This document shows positions 58,701 to 64,000 of a stretch of DNA of 64,000 nt, piece by piece. Every line of letters begins with the position of its first letter. Position 1 is the first letter of the stretch. The notes beneath the pieces were generated by a model. That model saw only the letters and a list, made by a program, of their open reading frames with translations, was not told where the DNA came from and did no database searches. A program made the position numbers and the translations under genes. This DNA comes from Mycteria americana (taxonomy: Eukaryota > Chordata > Aves > Ciconiiformes > Ciconiidae). The stretch lies in assembly GCF_035582795.1 (NCBI RefSeq), contig NC_134367.1:121236562-121300561 (forward strand), in the 5' to 3' direction.

Positions 58701-61685
58701 AACACTTTTATCCTGCTGTTATTCATTCATGCTTTTTTTTTTTTTGGGTGTTACACCCTATGTGAAGGCCCAGAGCAGCTGCACACAGCTGTATGCTCTT
58801 GTTTTTCCAGGCTTACAGTAATACAGCATGATTAGAAAGTAGCGTTCACTCCCACCCCCTGCTGATCTTTCAGGCAGCAGGGCAATAACCCAGCCCAGCA
58901 TCCCATCGCTTTCAGGTCAGGGGAGAACAAGCAGCTAGGGGCAGGGGTGCTTAATGTGATTTAAATTGTATTGGGGTCAAGTGAGAAAGAGTTCGCATCA
59001 TTGCCAAGTCCTTACAAGAAATGGTGGTGCAGTTGCACACATCACTGTCTGCCTTCTAATTCTGCCACAATATTTACTAGCAACATCAACCTGTGTTATC
59101 TATACCCACCCTGCACAACTGGATCAACAGAACCGTGGGGCTGCACTGTGAATTGGATTGGGGGAGCCAATCTGGCTTACAACAAAATCCTAATAATAAT
59201 AATAATAATGATGATGATAATAATCCTCCGCCTCCTCCAAACTTTTAAAAGCTGGGTTCCCAACCAAGTTCACAACACAGCTCTGAACAGCATGCTATAC
59301 TACGAGGACAGGAGAGACTGTCTTCATCTGCTGGCAAACCTGCCACCTGGCTGTCTCCCAGCCTTTGAGATACAAATCAGAGGTAGCTCATAACACATCA
59401 GAACATGACTCCTGAAATAATCATGTATCTTCAGGAGAGAAACACACCCCTTGCACAATATTCTCACATATGCATGCAAACAAACAAGATGAGTAAAATT
59501 AAAAGTACCAAACACACACTCAAAGTTCAGTCTAGAGGTTTTGTTTGCAAACAAAAGCCATCATATTACTGTCCAAAATATTCCATGCATTTTTGCCCAA
59601 AGAAGTCATCTAAACTTTGTTCATTTGTTGGTTTTAGCTGGTTTTATCGACAAAGGTTTTTGGTTTGAAAAGATAGATACACTACCCTAAATGGCAAATG
59701 ATGACAGCAATGTGCACAAGGATTCATTTTTTAAATAAAATTTTTACAGGCAAGCACTTCTACGTTCTTCATTACTTCACCTTGCTCTCTTAGAAAAAGG
59801 CAAGGATGCTTTCCAACCTTTTATCATGTGCCTATGCTAGGCCTGTGCTAACATTCAGGCAAGCAATGTTTTCCATAGCATTTGTTGGGAATTCGATTGC
59901 CTCAACTGGCAAGTTTTTTTATTCTCTTATGTATTTACACCAAGAACTAGGGGATTTTGGTTTTTGGAGGGTTGGGGAGGGGGGTGCTTTTTGGTGTGGT
60001 TTTGTTTTGTTGGTTTGGGGTTTTGGTTTTTTTTGTTGTTGTTTTTTTGAAACGGAGTGTTATGACACAACTATACTATTCGGGAAAGCCATGCGTTAAG
60101 AGAGAGAAAAAAACTAAGCTAAAATCAGCGGATGCAGAACAATGGTAATTATACAGAGAAAGCTGTGATCTGCTGTACTTGTGCTACCTACTCCTTCCAG
60201 AAGGTCTTTTTTGCAAACAGACCTCTGTTCTTCAGGAAGTCCTTAGTGTCTGCAAGCCCAGCTGCTCTAAATGAGAGACCATCAGCCACCAAAAAACTTC
60301 AGCAGACCTGTTCTTAACTACTTAAAAAATAATTCGTAGGGGGTTGAGGTAACCTTGTCAAATACATTAGAAGTGTTTGGCTTACCTGTTTAATTATGTT
60401 CTTTGCAGTAATAATCATTTCATCTCCATATATTTCATAAAAATTTAGCTTTCTTTGTTTTAAAAGTCCGAATACTAGTGATACAAGTCTCTCCTATCAA
60501 GAAGAAAAAAGAAAATAAAAAACCACACTAAAAATACCAAGGTGAGGACAAGAGACAATTTTAAGAAATTGCACAGCAGTAAGAAAGTTCATGTATCAAA
60601 CACACGGTGAACAAGATTTAGATCAATCCAGCGCCTTGAGACTAACGCCACGATTGAACTATACGAAGTTCCCTGTGGCAATACCAACTAACAGAGTCCC
60701 TTCCTCCCAGACCCTTTCACGCCTGTTCCTCAGTTGTGCTGATGCACTTGTGCTTAAAAACATGGATATTTCTAAAGATTGGTGAGTTTCCTTACCCCGA
60801 GCAAGAATGACACTAAATACAATTTCACCAGCACAAGTGAGAGGGCTATCACATCTCAGCATGGAGGTGGGAAGGAACTATGAGGCAGAAATGGGAATAT
60901 TTAAGTGCTATTGCCATTCACTATATTTCATGAAACCCATGGATTAAACAAGACTAACCAGTTAATAGGGTCTAGCAATTACTGAATAATAGTACAGGCA
61001 AAATCCAGAAAAATCTTTTCCGGGCTAGAAAGCAATCACAATAGCTTAATCTTCAGATGTTTATGATCTTCAGAGGAATGAGGAATATATATATATATAT
61101 ATATACATACACACTACAAATGAAGCATATATTCAGGACAACCATATGCTTGATATAAGCACCCATAACACATAGGGAGACAGAATGACAACAACATGCA
61201 ACCATCAGCTTTCATTGCAAAACTGAAATTTTACAGTCAAGTAGATCTGAGAGTCCATGTTCTTTTCCACTTACATGTTGAGGTTCATGAAGTGAATTCA
61301 GTATACACTTCATCAGAGAAAAGAGAACTGATTATTTTGAAACTGGATATAGGACTGGATTGCAGTTCCATGAGTTTAGTTAAAATTATTTATCAAGCAC
61401 AAAAAAAAAAAGGGGTGGGGGGAGGTTTGAATGAGAAGAGACATAGTATAAAATTATAATGTTGCTACTACAGACCTGAGTGAATTAGTTGGTGCTGATT
61501 AAGTATGTTAAAGATGCAAACATATTCATCAGACAGTTTATTTCAATAACAGACATACCTCTTCTAGAATTTGGCAATCATCTTCTAGGGGTCTATTTAA
61601 ATCATTGCGAGCGTAAGTTGAAAACTCTGCAATCATCATTTTATCTATCAGCTTTTCCAGTTCACAAAGCTGTGAGCCAAGATGC
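34532..61685 (-). CDS. VPS54: VPS54, GARP complex subunit, C-terminal two thirds (partial)
   Basis: VPS54 is the Golgi-specific subunit of the GARP tether (VPS51-54), which captures endosome-derived vesicles at the trans-Golgi network. Sixteen minus-strand exons: 61685-61559, 60493-60386, 57182-57127, 55284-55188, 54707-54367, 52475-52346, 51898-51717, 50925-50813, 49491-49428, 46996-46891, 43499-43412, 41809-41688, 41576-41496, 37807-37700, 36765-36671, 34637-34532. All have GT-AG borders and compatible phases, joining to 640 codons plus stop. They correspond to about residues 338-977 of the 977-residue human protein. The product covers the middle helical region, a Ser/Thr/acid-rich linker, and the conserved C-terminal Vps54 domain. 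The N-terminal third lies beyond the right edge. There is no stop or frameshift. The gene is convergent with UGP2, as in mammals. Confidence 0.96.
34638..36670 (-). other. VPS54: VPS54 last intron
   Basis: A 2.0 kb intron with GT-AG borders on the minus strand. I recognise no repeat or exon; open frames are short and without domains. Confidence 0.85.
36671..36765 (-). CDS. VPS54: VPS54 penultimate exon
   Basis: It encodes MLFLRINASYKLHLKRQL through VVNDGGPLN plus two bases of a Gly codon, then donor GTACGT. The human counterpart reads MLFLRINASYKLHLKKQL. Confidence 0.95.
36766..37699 (-). other. VPS54: VPS54 intron
   Basis: A 934-bp GT-AG intron with no recognised feature. The open frame continues from the next upstream exon into it for some distance, which is a read-through artefact. 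Confidence 0.85.
37700..37807 (-). CDS. VPS54: VPS54 exon (C-terminal domain)
   Basis: Thirty-six codons from YEVKAPVPSACFRNICKQ to DLLPEEQTQ, phase 0, acceptor TATTTGCAG and donor GTGAAT. Nearly identical to human VPS54 over this part. Confidence 0.96.
40390..40412. repeat. poly(C) homopolymer
   Basis: Twenty-three C residues. On the VPS54 transcript this is a G23 run, liable to quadruplex formation and to length error in sequencing. Confidence 0.9.
40690..40727. repeat. GT microsatellite plus poly(T)
   Basis: About seven GT units are followed by 24 T residues. In VPS54 orientation this is a poly(A) plus CA run. Confidence 0.9.
41496..41576 (-). CDS. VPS54: VPS54 exon
   Basis: Twenty-seven codons, DYHDHIAEISAKLVAIMD through DKLLSK, phase 0. 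The acceptor is CCATTACAG and the donor GTAATG. Only 111 bp separates it from the next upstream exon. Confidence 0.95.
41688..41809 (-). CDS. VPS54: VPS54 exon
   Basis: Two bases completing an Ala codon, then 40 codons: LSSRCLQLIVHYIPIIRAHF through MLRHFDHITK. Acceptor GATTTACAG, donor GTAATT. Human has IPVIRAHFEARLPPKQYS where this has IPIIRAHFEARLQPKQFS. Confidence 0.95.
41810..43411 (-). other. VPS54: VPS54 intron
   Basis: A 1.6 kb intron. A short A15 run lies at about 41929-41943. No exon, RNA gene or transposon was recognised. Confidence 0.85.
43412..43499 (-). CDS. VPS54: VPS54 exon
   Basis: Twenty-nine codons, YFNSRSCQLVLGAGALQVVG through ITTKNL, plus the first base of an Ala codon. 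Acceptor TCTCACAG, donor GTATGG. Identical in this stretch to the human protein as I recall it. Confidence 0.95.
43500..46890 (-). other. VPS54: VPS54 intron (3.4 kb)
   Basis: It contains a TA microsatellite at 46259-46282. A 137-codon plus-strand open frame (44450-44863) has no domain I recognise and is probably chance. Nothing else stands out. Confidence 0.8.
46259..46282. repeat. TA dinucleotide microsatellite
   Basis: About twelve uninterrupted TA units in a VPS54 intron. Confidence 0.9.
46891..46996 (-). CDS. VPS54: VPS54 exon
   Basis: One base completing a Gly codon, then 35 codons: TVLLLIRIILEYCQCVDNIP through TRLSDLLK. Acceptor CTCTTGTAG, donor GTATGA. This begins the conserved C-terminal Vps54 domain. 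Confidence 0.95.
47268..47534 (+). mobile_element. CR1 LINE 3'-end copy A
   Basis: It contains ACTAAAAGAGGGTAGATTT, ACACTGGCAAAGGTTGCCCA, GGTCAGGTTGGACGGGGCTC and GGTTGGACTAGATGACCTCT, and ends CTATTCTATGATTCT. It is a 5'-truncated avian CR1, antisense to VPS54, with no intact coding sequence. It is closely similar to the copy at 48701-49088. Confidence 0.93.
48701..49088 (+). mobile_element. CR1 LINE 3'-end copy B
   Basis: A longer copy of the same type. It starts in the GGTTTAGCCTGGAGAAGAGA block and ends GATTCCATGATT. It shares long identical stretches with copy A, including GGTCAGGTTGGACGGGGCTC and the TGTCCCTGCTCATTGCAGGG block, so both belong to one subfamily. Confidence 0.93.
49428..49491 (-). 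CDS. VPS54: VPS54 exon
   Basis: A small 64-nt exon: two bases of Ala, then TEERKPTEFLIVEGQKYATV, then two bases of Gly. Acceptor ATGTCTAG, donor GTAAGA. Human has TEERKPAEVLIVEGQQYAVV. It is too short to be found as an open frame. Confidence 0.94.
49492..50812 (-). other. VPS54: VPS54 intron
   Basis: A 1.3 kb intron. It has a CA run near 50437-50448 and an A/G-rich run at about 50644-50671. No exon was recognised. Confidence 0.85.
50813..50925 (-). CDS. VPS54: VPS54 exon
   Basis: It completes a split Ser codon, then encodes LLLDNERWKQAEVPAEFQDL through ISLPEKKPA and one base of Ala. Acceptor TGACTAG, donor GTGTGT. Human reads EKKSGA where this has EKKPAA at the junction. Confidence 0.95.
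50926..51716 (-). other. VPS54: VPS54 intron
   Basis: A 791-bp intron with a T/G-rich low-complexity run at about 51309-51388. No other feature was recognised. Confidence 0.85.
51717..51898 (-). CDS. VPS54: VPS54 exon
   Basis: Sixty codons from DGFLEKLNSSEFVALSRLME to RFHEERKTKL plus two bases of Ser. It includes ILDTEQICGRKS, conserved in VPS54. Acceptor GCATATAG, donor GTATAT. Confidence 0.96.
51899..52345 (-). other. VPS54: VPS54 intron
   Basis: A 447-bp GT-AG intron with no recognised feature. Confidence 0.87.
52346..52475 (-). CDS. VPS54: VPS54 exon
   Basis: One base completing Met, then 43 codons: ISDDMKLTDLELVRLANNIQ through KFLMARAK. Acceptor TTTGTAG, donor GTAAGG. It includes SDICHDRSVKFLM, conserved with human. 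Confidence 0.96.
52476..54366 (-). other. VPS54: VPS54 intron
   Basis: A 1.9 kb intron; no repeat family or exon was recognised. Open frames are short and without domains. Confidence 0.85.
54367..54707 (-). CDS. VPS54: VPS54 exon with Ser/Thr/acid-rich linker
   Basis: The largest VPS54 exon here: 113 codons plus two bases. It begins ATLNTIHSVVFLVLDKNQ, has the conserved VAYLTHEGMFISDAF motif, then a low-complexity stretch with SPNSEPCSSDSVSEPE and TTDSSSSKE, and ends GGVEM. The second half is likely a disordered, phosphorylatable linker (inference from composition). Acceptor GATTCTAG, donor GTAAGT. Confidence 0.96.
54708..55187 (-). other. VPS54: VPS54 intron
   Basis: A 480-bp GT-AG intron without recognised features. 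Confidence 0.87.
55188..55284 (-). CDS. VPS54: VPS54 exon
   Basis: One base completing Lys, then LADQMRMMNFPQWFDLLKNI through FLKRIK. Acceptor TTTTTCAG, donor GTAAGA. Human differs by only a few conservative changes. Confidence 0.96.
55285..57126 (-). other. VPS54: VPS54 intron with sense CR1 fragment
   Basis: A 1.8 kb intron. About 700 bp is a diverged CR1 in VPS54 orientation. Poly(A)/poly(T)-like runs lie at about 55611-55661. No exon was recognised. Confidence 0.83.
56030..56745 (-). mobile_element. diverged CR1 LINE fragment, minus orientation
   Basis: On the plus strand it reads as a reverse-complemented CR1: CAGGTTGTTCAGGGCCCTG, CCACAGCCTCTCTGGGCCCC, TGTTCCAGTGTTTGACCATC, then a TTGTGCCCATTGCCCCTCGT block and finally TTTATGAGGTTCCTGCCCA. 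It reaches further 5' than the other copies but is diverged, and its open frames are broken. It is sense to VPS54. Confidence 0.82.
57127..57182 (-). CDS. VPS54: VPS54 exon (56 nt)
   Basis: It encodes CVVNTVSQIEEIDTEVVV plus two bases of Lys. Acceptor TTTGACAG, donor GTAAGT. Human reads CVINKVSQTEEIDTDVVV. Phase fits both neighbours, which supports this very small exon. Confidence 0.94.
59191..59224. repeat. AAT/ATG trinucleotide microsatellite
   Basis: Seven or so TAA/AAT units, then three ATG units, then AATAAT. Confidence 0.9.
59951..60053. repeat. G/T-rich low-complexity tract
   Basis: GGTTTTTGG, GGGTTGGGGAGGGGGG and GTTTTGTTTTGTTGG units. It has some quadruplex potential on the plus strand. 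The overlapping hydrophobic-looking open frames are compositional artefacts. Confidence 0.85.
60386..60493 (-). CDS. VPS54: VPS54 exon
   Basis: Thirty-six codons, ERLVSLVFGLLKQRKLNFYE through AKNIIKQ, phase 0. Acceptor CTTGATAG, donor GTAAGC. Human has NFLEIYGEKMVITAK; this has NFYEIYGDEMIITAK. Confidence 0.95.
60494..61558 (-). other. VPS54: VPS54 intron
   Basis: A 1.07 kb intron with an AT dinucleotide run at 61085-61105 and an A11 run near 61401. No exon was recognised. Confidence 0.85.
61085..61105. repeat. AT dinucleotide microsatellite
   Basis: About ten AT units in a VPS54 intron. Confidence 0.9.
61559..61685 (-). CDS. VPS54: VPS54 exon, most 5' in this window
   Basis: One base completing a split codon (Arg in human), then 42 codons: HLGSQLCELEKLIDKMMIAE through DDCQILEE. 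Acceptor TTTTCTTAG, donor GTATGT. Human reads HLGSQLCELEKLIDKMMIAE at the same place. Confidence 0.96.
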
Positions 61686-64000
61686 CTAAGAAAAACAGCC
61701 ATTGAGATGTGAGCTAAATAATCAATCTGAAAATGAATCATCAGTTCACAGTTGAAGAAAATAACCACCCAGCAGGTAATTTCCATGCAATCAACAGTGG
61801 CTTAATGGGAGGCTGAAATTTTTCACTTCTTAGAGCATTTTTCAGAGGCACCGTCACCTTGCAGCAAAACATATGGACTTGAATATTGATGGAGGGTAAA
61901 AATTGGATTTAGGGCTTTTTTTTTTTTTTTCGGAAGGTGCCAAGTACCTCTCTTCCCAATGAAGTGAACCAGAACCAAGAATACTCAGCGCCTGTAAGTA
62001 TATAGGTGTTAAAAAGAAGGAAGAATACTTTTGCTCGTCCAGTTCCTCAGCTCATCAGTCCGCAAGTTCTTCCACTTCAAACATTTGAGCTTTTGATGTG
62101 GTCACAAATTTAATTCACATGACTGAGATACAGTAATAGATTTACATTACAGGATGGCTTTCAGAGAACACAGAAGAGTTTTCAAATTTGTCATTTTTAC
62201 ACTACTCTAAGTTAAGAATTTTTTTGCCATGTATTACAGATTTTAAATCATATTTTGCAGACTGTTGTCATACAGAACTACAAGGGAATTTCTCACATCA
62301 GAAATGTCGACCGGTCTTGAAAAGTTGTGCAGCTAGAGAAACTTTTAGCAGAATAAAGTTAGAAGTGGGAATTTCAGAGATGCCAAACACTCCAGGTTTT
62401 CCAACTTCCATCGACAGCTGAGAGCACCAAGTACCTGTAAAAATCAGACTGCTTTTTCTTTAAAAAAAAAAAAAAAAAAAGGAAAAGACACTTTGCCAAT
62501 GAGAATTAACAGGAGATGTGATATTTTAGATAAACCTGGATACAAATGAGGATGAACCTGCATGGCTTGCTGGCTTTAATTCAGTGCTGGTGTAGCTGGA
62601 CTGTTAGCTTGCGTAGAGCAGCAAAAACATCTTAGCGCTCCCTGGTAGGAGCGCTGCTGTACCAATGCAAAGCCCACAGGATCCGGCCTCGCAGCCCACA
62701 TAGGGCAAAGTCAGTGCCAGGGCACAAGGAAGCACAATGCCAGGGTGGCTCCTCCATGCAGAAGCCCCCATGGCCAGTGCTGAGCTGAACTGAATGAATC
62801 TTGCTGGATCTGAGTTAAGCAGATTAATTTTTTTTAATTTTAAGATGACCAGGGACATGTCTGCTTTTGAAATTGTTGGTCAAGAATTGGCTGGAATGGA
62901 CAAAGCGGACATGTTTCAAATAACTAATTTAAGCAAAAATGGCCTCTAGAAAATCCAAGCCAGTTGCATCATGGACATTTTAAAACAAACCCAACAGAAA
63001 AAATTAAAGATTATTATTTGCAATGTAATGACAAGTTGCAAAACTTACTGCAGGACTAAAACCCACAACACAAAGGCTCTTACTTAGGTAAGCAAAGATG
63101 CTCTTTGGTAAATTATTTCTGTAACTGTGCTTAACTACACTGAAATACAACGTAACCTACGCTCTCAAACCTCAGGCATGGAAATGTCCAACAAGAGTTC
63201 CCAGCACTTGCCACCACCACTTCACCCAAGATGTTCTAGCCCCTAACAACAACAAAAAAATAACTCCACCCTGAAACACGCAAGAATAAGTCAAACCTTA
63301 ATTCATACTCTAGCGAAACACCTTGACAATGATCTCTTAAGAGGTACCAGTCACAATGGGTCCTTTCAATGACTGAATACTACAATTCTCTTATGTACAA
63401 TTATGAGTGCAGGGTAAAAATTCTTTTAAAATACACAGATGAGAACTATTTTACCAGGTGCCTGTGGTTTGCCAGCATACCTGTGCAAAAAAAAAAAAAT
63501 CACTAGATCTCCATCACCCCAACAAGGATTGTGAAAACAATGTAAAAATTGGCAGTACGGATTTGTAATTTAGTTAACACATAAGTATTTTTTTTGTAAA
63601 ATTAAAAAGATGAACTTGAAGGGGTTGAAGAGCTCTAAAACTTTAATTCTATCCTATAGCAGTAGCAAGCAATAATCATACAGTTATGACTGATACATGT
63701 AATGACTGGGGATATTAACCTAAAGACACCAATTTATTACTTCACAGCACCATTAAGGTGCTTTCATTATTTGCTATAACTAGAATCAAATTACATTTTT
63801 TTCTGCGTATAGCATGACAAGAGGAGAATAATTTTTGTATATGGGTGATCTGAATAGTTTTCTTACTGCGTTACATTGAATGATTCTGCGACATGACTCA
63901 ATTTAAAGCTGTCTGTTCAAAACCAAGTTCTACAAGCTGCCACGCACAAGACTAAAGCAACAAGGTGGTTTTTTTTTTTTTTTTTTTTTAAATAAGATAC
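61686..64000 (-). other. VPS54: VPS54 intron, running off the window
   Basis: I searched for the exon that should end in the LQGIHSFR region of human VPS54 and did not find it, so the intron probably extends past 64000. It holds an A19 run at 62462-62480 and a T21 run at 63969-63989. Confidence 0.75.

Larger units (their letters stand above)
57183..60385 (-). other. VPS54: VPS54 intron (3.2 kb)
   Basis: It contains an AAT/ATG microsatellite (59191-59224), a T13 run near 58733-58745 and a G/T-rich tract (about 59951-60053). Open frames of up to 140 codons on the plus strand have no recognisable domain. Confidence 0.83.

Noticed and set aside
59806-60148. Plus-strand frames rich in Gly, Phe, Val and Trp
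   Set aside because: They cover a G/T-rich low-complexity tract in a VPS54 intron.
61686-64000. Search for the next upstream VPS54 exon
   Set aside because: No minus-strand segment matching the expected residues before HLGSQLCEL, with proper splice sites, was found in this stretch.

Overview
This is a vertebrate nuclear window, most likely from a bird. The 3' ends of three chicken-repeat-1 (CR1) LINE copies carry the avian-type tail: a GGTTGGACTAGATGAC-like block followed by an ATTCTATGATTCT-like terminus. A fourth CR1 fragment lies in the opposite orientation. Genes are split by GT-AG introns, the main promoter is a CpG island, and there are no operons, Shine-Dalgarno sites or CRISPR arrays. 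The species cannot be named from the sequence alone.

Two genes account for all the coding sequence I can support. UGP2 (UDP-glucose pyrophosphorylase, UTP-glucose-1-phosphate uridylyltransferase) is complete on the plus strand. It has ten coding exons from 7315 to 32340 that join in frame to exactly 508 codons plus stop, the length of the human long isoform. VPS54 (a GARP tethering complex subunit) is on the minus strand and is partial. Sixteen exons between 61685 and 34532 join in frame to 640 residues plus stop, roughly the C-terminal two thirds of the protein. The upstream exons lie beyond 64000. The two genes are tail to tail, with about 2.2 kb between stop codons, matching the UGP2/VPS54 order on human chromosome 2p15.

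Layout: 1-6120 is intergenic DNA upstream of UGP2, with an AT-rich block, a small microsatellite and a short CR1 tail. 6120-7260 is a CpG island with NRF1, ETS and GC-box motifs and strong G-quadruplex runs. 7270-7333 holds an AT-rich TATA-like element and the 19-nt coding part of UGP2 exon 1. 7334-32340 is the rest of UGP2, including a 12.5 kb third intron with an apparently ancient CR1 remnant. 32341-34531 contains both 3' UTRs and clustered poly(A) signals. 34532-64000 is VPS54 with its introns, two direct CR1 copies (antisense to VPS54) and one sense-oriented CR1 fragment.

The genes are neighbours by conserved synteny, not by shared function. UGP2 makes cytosolic UDP-glucose for glycogen, glycoprotein and glycosaminoglycan synthesis. 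VPS54 acts in endosome-to-Golgi retrograde traffic. I found no convincing new biological system. The most useful observations are the apparent two-promoter/two-start arrangement of UGP2, the interleaved poly(A) signals between the convergent genes, conservation of the wobbler leucine in VPS54, and an unexplained strand bias of open frames in UGP2 intron 3.
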